Of a stretch of 7,350 bases of DNA, positions 1-4,637 are shown piece by piece. The DNA comes from Anaerolineae bacterium (GTDB lineage: Bacteria; Chloroflexota; Anaerolineae; Aggregatilineales; Phototrophicaceae). Within the stretch, counting starts at the first letter, position 1. Each line of letters opens with the position of its first letter. The notes under the pieces were generated by a model. The model was not told the origin of the DNA. It was given only the letters and a program-made list of their open reading frames with translations, and made no database searches. The translations under genes were made by a program, and so were the position numbers. The stretch lies in contig JADLHH010000099.1 in assembly GCA_020848855.1 (NCBI GenBank), positions 1 to 7,350 on the forward strand, read 5' to 3'.

Positions 1-1
1 C

Positions 2-445
2 GTCACCGACCCGGCGATGCGCAAGCGGCTTGCCGATCTGTGCGGCGAGGCGGAATACGTCGGCATGGGCTTCGACCCATTCATCTCGAAACCGCCCGTG
101 CTGGTCATCCCCTGCACCAACGAAGGCGCGTATCACCGTCGCTACCAGCAGCCGGACAAGGCGGATGAGTCCGGCAACGAAATCGAATGGCCCGTGCCCT
201 ACTGGTTCATGGATGCCGGGCACGCCGTGATGCTGCTCCTGCTGGCGGTTGTCCACGAAGGTCTGGCGGCGGGGTTCGCGGGCTTTCAGGACATCGACGG
301 CGCGCGCGAGGCGCTCGGCATCCCGGCGGAAGTCACGCCGGTCGGCGCGATCCCGATCGGACACCCCGCGCCGGACAAGAAATCGCCGTCGCTCAAGCGC
401 GGGCGTCGCCCGACGAGCGACACCGTGCATTGGGAACGGTGGTAA
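2..445 (+). CDS. Nitroreductase-family protein, C-terminal part (5' end outside window)
   Basis: The open frame runs in from the left edge (first full codon at base 2), so the start and N-terminal FMN-binding part are missing; 147 residues remain. Features typical of FMN-dependent nitroreductases are visible: a strand-like VLVIPC segment, then YWFMDAGHAVMLLLLAVVHE, which matches the long dimer-interface helix usually preceded by a W/D-x-G pattern, then a VGAIPIGHP turn and a basic tail with RGRRP ending in VHWERW. The 'RRP...VHW.RW' ending is characteristic of the family. Such enzymes use NAD(P)H and bound FMN in the cytosol to reduce nitro-aromatics, quinones or related compounds; the substrate cannot be read from this fragment. 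The gene converges on the aldo/keto reductase gene, with a strong hairpin in the 51 bases between them. Family assignment is fairly sure, specific function unknown. Confidence 0.82.
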   Translation, partial: VTDPAMRKRLADLCGEAEYVGMGFDPFISKPPVLVIPCTNEGAYHRRYQQPDKADESGNEIEWPVPYWFMDAGHAVMLLLLAVVHEGLAAGFAGFQDIDGAREALGIPAEVTPVGAIPIGHPAPDKKSPSLKRGRRPTSDTVHWERW

Positions 446-450
446 GGAAC

Positions 451-474
451 AGGGGCGCTGCACGCAGCGCCCCT
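451..474. repeat. Perfect 10-bp hairpin between convergent genes; possible bidirectional terminator or interspersed palindrome
   Basis: AGGGGCGCTG (451-460), loop CACG, then the exact complement CAGCGCCCCT (465-474). It begins 5 bases after the nitroreductase stop and lies 22 bases beyond the reductase stop on the other strand, so it could end transcripts from both sides. Neither strand has a T-run after the stem, so it is not a classical intrinsic terminator. The GGGGCG...CGCCCC core resembles the REP-like palindromes scattered between genes in many GC-rich genomes; this is an inference from form only. Confidence 0.6.
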
Positions 475-496
475 ACAGCGGCTGTTGACGGGGTGA

Positions 497-1477
497 TTAC
501 GTCGTCACCGGGTTCGCCGTCATGAAATCGGCGATCTGCGCGATTTCGGCATTGGTCAGGCGGAAGTCCATCGCGCCGATGATGCCGTCAATCTGGTGCG
601 GGTGGCGCGCGCCGACAATCGCGCCGGTGACGGCGGGGTGGCGCAGCGTCCAGGCGATGGCGACTTCGGCGGCGGTGCGCCCGCGCGGCTCGCCAATCTG
701 TTTGAGCAGGTCTGCCAGCGCCAGATTGCGCGACAGGCGCGGCTCCTGAAAATTAACGTTGTTCCGCCGCCAGTCGCCTTCCGGCAGGTTTTGGGCGCGC
801 TCCCTGGTCATCGCGCCCGTGAGCAGCCCGGACTGCATCGGCGAATAGATGAGCGTGCCGATGTTGTGCTGCTGGCAGAACGGCAGAATCTCGTTCTCGA
901 CTTCCGGGCGGATGATCGAATAGGGCGGCTGGAGCGTGCTGATCGGGGCGATGCGCATGATGCGCTGCATCTGTTCGGCGCTGTAATTGCTGACGCCGAT
1001 GGCGCGCAGCTTGCCTTCCTGCCGAAGCTGCTCCATCGTTTGCCAGCCTTCCTCGATCTGTTCCGCCGGGTAGGGCCAGTGAATCTGGTACAGGTCGATC
1101 ACGTCCACGTCAAGCCGGCGCAGGCTGCCTTCGACCTGGCGGCGAATCGAGTCGGCGGTCTGCACGTCGATGGTATTCCGGTTTTCGTCCCAGATGCGCC
1201 CGCCTTTTGAGAACACGTAGGGCTTGTCAGCGTTAGCCATTCCCTTGAGCGCCCGCCCGACGACTTCTTCCGAATGACCCAGACCGTAAATCGTCGCCGT
1301 GTCGATCCAGTTGATGCCGGCGTCGATGCCGCGATGGATCGTATTGATCGAATCTTCATCGTCCTGAGGACCCCAGCCGAACCGGTATCCGCCGCTGCCT
1401 GTGCCGCCAATCGCCCATGCGCCGAAGCCGATGGGCGTGATCATCATGTCGGTGTTACCCAGTTTGCGAAGCTCCAT
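497..1477 (-). CDS. Aldo/keto reductase (TIM-barrel, NADPH-dependent oxidoreductase)
   Basis: A complete 326-residue aldo/keto reductase, normal length for the family. Counting from the ATG at 1477, the catalytic tetrad is intact: Asp59 and Tyr64 (in DTATIYG), Lys91 (FSKGG) and His133 (YQIHWP). The usual GVSNYS motif follows at 161-166, and a C-terminal IVGARHPHQI segment corresponds to the cofactor phosphate-binding region. Family members reduce aldehydes or ketones with NAD(P)H in the cytosol; the sequence resembles the general 'oxidoreductase YajO/Tas-like' branch but the substrate cannot be told. A GTG one codon upstream (1480) would touch the GGAGGA ribosome site, so the ATG at 1477 is preferred. 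The gene stands alone on its strand with a promoter candidate at 1514-1542, and it converges on the nitroreductase gene. Confidence 0.93.
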   Translation of the reverse strand: MELRKLGNTDMMITPIGFGAWAIGGTGSGGYRFGWGPQDDEDSINTIHRGIDAGINWIDTATIYGLGHSEEVVGRALKGMANADKPYVFSKGGRIWDENRNTIDVQTADSIRRQVEGSLRRLDVDVIDLYQIHWPYPAEQIEEGWQTMEQLRQEGKLRAIGVSNYSAEQMQRIMRIAPISTLQPPYSIIRPEVENEILPFCQQHNIGTLIYSPMQSGLLTGAMTRERAQNLPEGDWRRNNVNFQEPRLSRNLALADLLKQIGEPRGRTAAEVAIAWTLRHPAVTGAIVGARHPHQIDGIIGAMDFRLTNAEIAQIADFMTANPVTT

Positions 1478-1480
1478 CAC

Positions 1481-1486
1481 TCCTCC
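1481..1486 (-). promoter_or_regulatory. Shine-Dalgarno site GGAGGA of the aldo/keto reductase
   Basis: On the minus strand the sequence reads GGAGGAGTGATG. The purine run abuts the GTG at 1480 but leaves a short spacer of about 4 bases (from GGAGG) before the ATG at 1477, which decides the start in favour of the ATG. Confidence 0.7.
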
Positions 1487-1513
1487 ACAGACAGCCTATG
1501 CATACGATTGCGT

Positions 1514-1542
1514 AGTCTAGCGTTTCCCGTGCGAAGACACAA
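1514..1542 (-). promoter_or_regulatory. Candidate sigma-70 promoter of the aldo/keto reductase
   Basis: On the minus strand a TTGTGT box (1542-1537) is followed by exactly 17 bases and TAGACT (1519-1514). This matches 3/6 and 4/6 of the consensus. It would give a leader of about 30 bases before the ATG at 1477. The -10 box lies in AGTCTAGC (1514-1521), which is repeated inverted as GCTAGACT at 1586-1593, a possible regulator-binding arrangement. Confidence 0.4.
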
Positions 1543-1642
1543 CTCTGGCGGGCAAAGCGGCTGGCGCGTCGGCTCGCCGCACACGGCTAGACTTACTCGA
1601 ATCGGCAGCCGCCGAACCGTCCAAAAACGAAAAGTGTCGGTC

Positions 1643-1648
1643 TATAAT
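1643..1648 (+). promoter_or_regulatory. TATAAT -10 box ahead of the microprotein gene
   Basis: A perfect TATAAT sits 64 bases before the ATG at 1712. No good TTGACA-like box lies 16-18 bases upstream (the best window, around 1620-1625, reads TCCAAA), so only the -10 is convincing. Transcription would begin near 1655, giving a leader of about 57 bases that includes the hairpin at 1659-1696. Confidence 0.5.
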
Positions 1649-1650
1649 AG

Positions 1651-1667
1651 GGCGTGAACCGGGATCA
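1651..1667 (+). repeat. 17-base direct repeat, copy 1 (intergenic)
   Basis: GGCGTGAACCGGGATCA is identical to bases 1989-2005. This copy lies just downstream of the TATAAT box, across the probable transcription start of the microprotein gene. Confidence 0.6.
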
Positions 1668-1696
1668 GCGTGGTGTTCGCAGTCCGTCTGATCCGG
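1659..1696 (+). promoter_or_regulatory. Leader hairpin before the microprotein gene
   Basis: GGATCAG (1662-1668) pairs with CTGATCC (1688-1694); after a bulged G at 1661 the stem gains two more pairs (CC 1659-1660 with GG 1695-1696). The loop is 19 bases. The element would sit at the very start of the transcript predicted from the TATAAT at 1643 and ends just before the GGAG ribosome site (1703-1706). It matches no riboswitch class I recognise. Confidence 0.35.
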
Positions 1697-1711
1697 CACG
1701 ATGGAGATAGG

Positions 1712-1891
1712 ATGAACGGCAAAAAAGCACAGTATGTTGGCGCGGGAGCAGGGCTGGGCGCCGCTTTCGGCATCATGGTCGGTATGCTGCTGTTCCCCGA
1801 AAATATCGCGCTCGGCGTCCCGCTGGGGATTGCCGTCGGCATGGGGATCGGCTGGATATGGTCGCAGCAGCTTGGCGACGACGAAGACTAG
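1712..1891 (+). CDS. Glycine-rich two-segment membrane microprotein (59 residues, unknown function)
   Basis: ATG at 1712 is preceded by GGAG (1703-1706) at a 5-base spacing, which is why this start is chosen over an in-frame GTG at 1670. The 59-residue product has a short basic head (MNGKKAQ), then two hydrophobic segments very rich in small residues, about residues 8-28 (GAGAGLGAAFG...) and 32-50 (IALGVPLGIAVGMGIG), joined by FPEN, and an acidic tail GDDED. The G-x-x-x-G-like spacing suggests two packed transmembrane helices of the glycine-zipper type, probably an inner-membrane hairpin with both ends in the cytosol by the positive-inside rule. Function is unknown. The stop lies one base from the end of the convergent PLP-enzyme gene, leaving no room for a terminator between them. 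Confidence 0.7.
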   Translation: MNGKKAQYVGAGAGLGAAFGIMVGMLLFPENIALGVPLGIAVGMGIGWIWSQQLGDDED

Positions 1892-1892
1892 C

Positions 1893-2936
1893 TCACCACA
1901 CGCGCCCGCGCGCCGCGACCGTCCACTCGACTTCGACCGATTCGCCGCGCACCCCGCGCAGCACATCATGCAGATTGGTGACGACGCAGGCGTGAACCGG
2001 GATCACGCTCACCTGCTCGCCGATCTGCGGCTTGATATCGCACGCCGAAACGTCCACATAGGCGTGTTCCTCGTTCAGCTTATAAATGCGCGCGTCGGGG
2101 TATTCGGCGATGAACCCGTACCCACCTTCGATCACCTCGCTCGACAGCGTTTTGCTGCCGCTGTCGAGGATGGCGCGCGTCTCGGTCGGGCGGCTGACGA
2201 CGGTTGCGCGGACGGTCATGGCGCAGTCGTCGAGCGTACACCACCCGCGCTGGATGGTCGTCCAGTCGTTGAATACGTAAGTCCCCACCCGAATTTCGGT
2301 TAGCTCTGGCACTTCGGCGGCGTGCAGCACCGCGCCAGTGCCGCCCCCGCTCACCGTGTCGACGCCGATGCCCACCTCGTCCAGCCGCGCCAGCAGTTCC
2401 AGAAGCGCCGGGCGAATCGTCGGATTGCTCGGATAGACCATCAGCCCCGCGAAATGCAGATGCTCGTCGTCCTCGATTGCCTGCGCCAGCTCAACCGCGC
2501 GATCCACCGGCGCGCCCGTCCGCTCGATTTCGGTCGTCAGTTCGACCATCACCCGCAGGCGGATATCGAGCAGAGCGGCGGCAGCCGACAGCCCGGCGAT
2601 CACCGGGAGATTGTCGGCGACTGTGGTCATGCGGTTGTACAGGGCGAGGTCGGCAAAGCGGGCGGCTTTGCTCGCGCCCAGGATGTTGTACGGGATGAGG
2701 ATGTCGTCGAAGCCCGCCGGCGCGAAAACTTCCGCTTCGCTCACCATCTGGCAGGCGATGCCGACTGCGCCCGCAACAAGCTGCATCCGCGCGATTTCGG
2801 GGATTTTGTGAGTCTTGATGTGCGGGCGCAGCGTAACCCCGGCTTGATCGCACATCGCCTGCACGCGGGCGATGTTGCGCTCCATACGGTCGAGATCGAT
2901 CAGGATGGCGGGCGTTTCCAGTTGGTCGATATTCAT
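1893..2936 (-). CDS. PLP-dependent D-threonine aldolase / D-serine dehydratase-family enzyme
   Basis: A complete 347-residue enzyme of the fold-type III (alanine racemase N-terminal barrel) DSD1/D-threonine aldolase family. The PLP-binding lysine is Lys41 in RPHIKTHK; VSGGGTGA (195-202) is the phosphate-binding loop; the C-terminal beta domain carries EEH (289-291) and PVHACV with His315 and Cys317. These enzymes use PLP and a divalent metal to split or dehydrate D-beta-hydroxy amino acids such as D-threonine, D-serine or D-hydroxyaspartate in the cytosol. The H-x-C metal pair resembles eukaryotic-type Zn D-serine dehydratase, whereas the Alcaligenes D-threonine aldolase uses H-x-D, so the reaction is left open. 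ATG at 2936 has only a weak ribosome site. A TATAAT lies 34 bases upstream. No partner gene shares its transcript. Confidence 0.9.
   Translation of the reverse strand: MNIDQLETPAILIDLDRMERNIARVQAMCDQAGVTLRPHIKTHKIPEIARMQLVAGAVGIACQMVSEAEVFAPAGFDDILIPYNILGASKAARFADLALYNRMTTVADNLPVIAGLSAAAALLDIRLRVMVELTTEIERTGAPVDRAVELAQAIEDDEHLHFAGLMVYPSNPTIRPALLELLARLDEVGIGVDTVSGGGTGAVLHAAEVPELTEIRVGTYVFNDWTTIQRGWCTLDDCAMTVRATVVSRPTETRAILDSGSKTLSSEVIEGGYGFIAEYPDARIYKLNEEHAYVDVSACDIKPQIGEQVSVIPVHACVVTNLHDVLRGVRGESVEVEWTVAARGRVW
1989..2005 (+). repeat. 17-base direct repeat, copy 2 (inside the PLP-enzyme gene)
   Basis: Identical to 1651-1667. Here it is the antisense of the codons VIPVHA of the PLP enzyme, the segment that carries the metal-binding His315. 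The flanks of the two copies do not align well. Confidence 0.6.
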
Positions 2937-2969
2937 GCGTGTAATCCGGTTGGTGTGGGTAACGGGTCT

Positions 2970-2975
2970 ATTATA
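2970..2975 (-). promoter_or_regulatory. TATAAT -10 box of the PLP-enzyme gene
   Basis: On the minus strand GGGTATAATAGACCC contains a perfect TATAAT, giving a leader of about 27 bases before the ATG at 2936. No clear -35 is seen at 2992-2999. The box is itself bracketed by GGG and CCC (GGGTATAATAGACCC on the minus strand). Confidence 0.5.
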
Positions 2976-3023
2976 CCCGCAGACGGCGCTTCGCGAGCAG
3001 CGGTGCGCACATTTCGCCGCCGA

Positions 3024-3062
3024 CTGGCACGATTGTTCTCATTGTCCAATTGAACGTGCCAG
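3024..3062. repeat. 8-bp inverted repeat CTGGCACG / CGTGCCAG in a divergent intergenic region
   Basis: CTGGCACG (3024-3031) and its exact complement CGTGCCAG (3055-3062) are separated by 23 bases that hold a further GTTC/GAAC pair, two ATTGT words and the palindrome CAATTG. It lies between the PLP-enzyme and ABM-like gene starts and could be an operator or an RNA hairpin; there is no T-run, so it is not an intrinsic terminator. Confidence 0.35.
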
Positions 3063-3120
3063 AACGTGAGGAATGTCATGCAAGATCTGTGCAGAAAATC
3101 CAAATGGATTGAGGGATTCT

Positions 3121-3154
3121 TCATTGCTCCTGAAATAAATATATGTTTCAATGA
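3121..3154. promoter_or_regulatory. AT-rich dyad upstream of the ABM-like gene, candidate operator
   Basis: TCATTG (3121-3126) is mirrored by CAATGA (3149-3154), and inside them TGAAA (3131-3135) is mirrored by TTTCA (3146-3150). The inner 20 bases (3131-3150) form an imperfect palindrome around an AT-only core. It ends about 24 bases before the ATG at 3178, where a promoter or repressor site would be expected. No convincing -35/-10 pair was found for this gene. Confidence 0.35.
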
Positions 3155-3167
3155 TTGTAAAGCATCT

Positions 3168-3173
3168 GGGAGG
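3168..3173 (+). promoter_or_regulatory. Shine-Dalgarno site GGGAGG of the ABM-like gene
   Basis: GGGAGG is followed by CACC and ATG (3178). It fixes the start at 3178 rather than at an in-frame upstream codon at 3151, which has no ribosome site. Confidence 0.75.
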
Positions 3174-3177
3174 CACC

Positions 3178-3516
3178 ATGTACGCGCAGACGACGACCAT
3201 TCGTGTCCCGATGGGGTTGATGGGACGGATGCGCGAAATCGTGAAGAGCGATTATCTTCCCAAGATACGGATCCGTCCCGGCTTTGTGACCGCCATTCTA
3301 CTGGAACAGCTTGACGACCCTGACCGCGCCGAACTGGTGGTGTTGTGGGAAAACCAGGCTGCTGTCGAGCATTTTAACAGTACGGGGGCGCTGGAAGCGA
3401 CGATACATGGGTTGTCGGCGCATCTGCCCGGCGTTCAGGTGCAGCGGCAGGGCTATTCGCTCACGGTAGTGATGGGGGTAGACCCGGCGACGCTGGATGA
3501 GTTTGCCCGCGTCTAG
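3178..3516 (+). CDS. ABM-like small protein (dimeric alpha/beta barrel fold), function unknown
   Basis: A 112-residue cytosolic-looking protein with no signal peptide. The pattern RPGFVTAILLEQLDDPDRAELVVLWENQAAVEHF (about residues 36-70, broken here only for description: strand, acidic turn, strand, W-E-N, helix) is that of antibiotic-biosynthesis-monooxygenase or related ferredoxin-like dimeric barrel proteins: a first strand with a G-F, a turn, a second strand ending in W.N, and a helix starting at 'aavehF'. Length near 100 residues is also typical. Members range from monooxygenases and haem-degrading enzymes to proteins of unknown role; no family-specific catalytic residue can be assigned here. 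It is a single-gene unit with a strong ribosome site and its own terminator at 3545-3567, so it is probably well expressed. Fold assignment moderate, function unknown. Confidence 0.6.
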   Translation: MYAQTTTIRVPMGLMGRMREIVKSDYLPKIRIRPGFVTAILLEQLDDPDRAELVVLWENQAAVEHFNSTGALEATIHGLSAHLPGVQVQRQGYSLTVVMGVDPATLDEFARV

Positions 3517-3544
3517 CGGGGACGATGTGAACACCCGTATCAGG

Positions 3545-3567
3545 AACCCGGCGCGCGCCGGGTTTTT
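3545..3567 (+). terminator. Rho-independent terminator of the ABM-like gene
   Basis: AACCCGGC (3545-3552) and GCCGGGTT (3557-3564) form a perfect 8-bp stem around GCGC, with the T-run TTTTT at 3563-3567. It begins 28 bases after the stop at 3516. On the opposite strand the stem has no T-run, so it would act poorly for the minus-strand operon that ends at 3609. Confidence 0.9.
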
Positions 3568-3608
3568 GTTGCATCGGCGATATGGGAGTTAGCATTTTGC
3601 GGCAGGAT

Positions 3609-3899
3609 TCACAGTCGTGGTTCTGTTTTGGGACGTTCGCACCGAAGCTTTTCGCCGCGCTCGTAAATGGCTACCGGACGTTTGTATTTGCCATTTTCGG
3701 CTGCGCTCCACGCTTCTGCTTCAAATAGAATCACGATAGGAGGATCATAATTCTCCCAATGGCGAGGATCATCCATGATCGGATCGAGTTCGCTGTAGCT
3801 TGAATATGCAAGCGCAAATTCATCCGCCTCGCTTTCAGTATCGAAAGCGCGAATGTAATCAATATCCCCCATCGGTTTCATCATAAACGCAATGAACAT
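3609..3899 (-). CDS. Hypothetical 96-residue acidic protein, last gene of a three-gene operon
   Basis: I do not recognise this protein. It is 96 residues, without signal peptide or membrane segment. It begins MFIAFMMKPMGDIDYIRAFDTESEADEFA, an arrangement that looks like a short strand followed by an acidic helix ('tesEADEFAlAY', as in small ferredoxin-like or immunity-type proteins), has a WENYDPP turn, a strand PPIVILFEAEAW and a basic end. ATG at 3899 lies 3 bases past the TAA of the upstream dehydrogenase gene, and the GGGG ribosome site is inside the last codons of that gene, so translation is probably coupled. By my count about 47% GC over 3661-3840, against about 65% in the dehydrogenase (4321-4380), which suggests a different origin or relaxed selection. 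No terminator was found after it. Confidence 0.62.
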   Translation of the reverse strand: MFIAFMMKPMGDIDYIRAFDTESEADEFALAYSSYSELDPIMDDPRHWENYDPPIVILFEAEAWSAAENGKYKRPVAIYERGEKLRCERPKTEPRL

Positions 3900-3902
3900 C
3901 GT

Positions 3903-4637
3903 TTACCCCATCGCCTCGCCGCCGTCGACGTTGATCGCCTGCCCGGTGACGAAGCTCGCCGCGCCGGAACACAGGAACAACACCACCGACGCCACTTCCT
4001 CAGCCGTACCCTGCCGCCCCAGCGCGGGCGACCCCATCGAATCGATATTGCCGGGGCACACGGCGTTGACGCGGATGCCGAGCGGCGCAAGCTCGCGGGC
4101 GCTCTGGCGTGTCAGCCCGATCAGCCCGGCTTTGCTGCTCACATAGCCGACGCCCTCCGGCAGCGGGTTCGGATGCCCGGCGGTCGAGGCGATGTTGACG
4201 ATCACGCCGCCGCCTTCGTCCACCATCACCCGGCTGAGCAACTGGGTGCAGAAGAACGCGCCGGTCAGGTTCACGTCGAGGATGCGCCGCCAGTCCCATT
4301 CGTCGAGCGTGGCGAGCGCGCCGAGCTTCACGACTCCCGCCGCGTTGATGAGGATGTTCAGCCTGCCGAAGGCATCGCGCCCGGCTTCGATCATCGAGCC
4401 GACCTGAAAGCGGTTGGAGACATCTGCCTGCCAGGGGATCGCGCGTCCCCCGGCGGCTATGATCAGATCGGCGGTTTGATCGGCTCGGTCCGGGTTGAGG
4501 TCGTTGGCGACCACCGCCGCGCCGGACTCTGCCAGCGCCAGCGCAATCGCCCGTCCGACTCCTTCGCCCGCGCCCGTGACGAGCGCGGCACAGTCGTTCA
4601 GTCGGACGTGGAACGGCTGGTTAAGCTCTGAAGCCAA
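3903..4637 (-). CDS. Short-chain dehydrogenase/reductase (classical SDR, probably NAD-dependent)
   Basis: A 244-residue classical SDR with every key motif: TGAGEGVG (21-28, dinucleotide loop), Asp46 at the end of the second strand (favours NAD(H) over NADP(H)), NAAG (98-101), Asn123, Ser151 in NIAST, and Tyr165/Lys169 in YVSSK. VCPGNI and the ending INVDGGEAMG are also typical, as in FabG-like 3-oxoacyl reductases and sugar/alcohol dehydrogenases; the substrate is not known. The spacing Ser151 to Tyr165 is one residue longer than in FabG. The start is the TTG at 4637, inside the upstream hydrolase gene (40-base overlap), with AAAGG about 10 bases before it; no ATG or GTG lies nearer that would keep the dinucleotide-binding strand. 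Second gene of the operon, cytosolic. Confidence 0.93.
   Translation of the reverse strand: MASELNQPFHVRLNDCAALVTGAGEGVGRAIALALAESGAAVVANDLNPDRADQTADLIIAAGGRAIPWQADVSNRFQVGSMIEAGRDAFGRLNILINAAGVVKLGALATLDEWDWRRILDVNLTGAFFCTQLLSRVMVDEGGGVIVNIASTAGHPNPLPEGVGYVSSKAGLIGLTRQSARELAPLGIRVNAVCPGNIDSMGSPALGRQGTAEEVASVVLFLCSGAASFVTGQAINVDGGEAMG

Noticed and set aside
596..1210. 204-codon open frame on the plus strand
   Set aside because: It lies antisense inside the aldo/keto reductase gene, which has an intact catalytic tetrad; no ribosome site or family features.
1517..1969. 150-codon open frame on the minus strand across the microprotein
   Set aside because: It overlaps the microprotein and the end of the PLP-enzyme gene and includes the promoter boxes; low-complexity composition and no ribosome site.
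2322..3053. 243-codon open frame on the plus strand
   Set aside because: It is antisense to the PLP enzyme and runs on into the promoter region; product is arginine/histidine/alanine-rich, typical of a GC-driven shadow.
3545..3564. The terminator stem as a bidirectional terminator for the operon ending at 3609
   Set aside because: On the minus strand the stem is followed by CCTGAT with no T-run, so it fits only the plus-strand gene.
4173..4631. 152-codon open frame on the plus strand
   Set aside because: Antisense to the SDR, whose motifs are complete.
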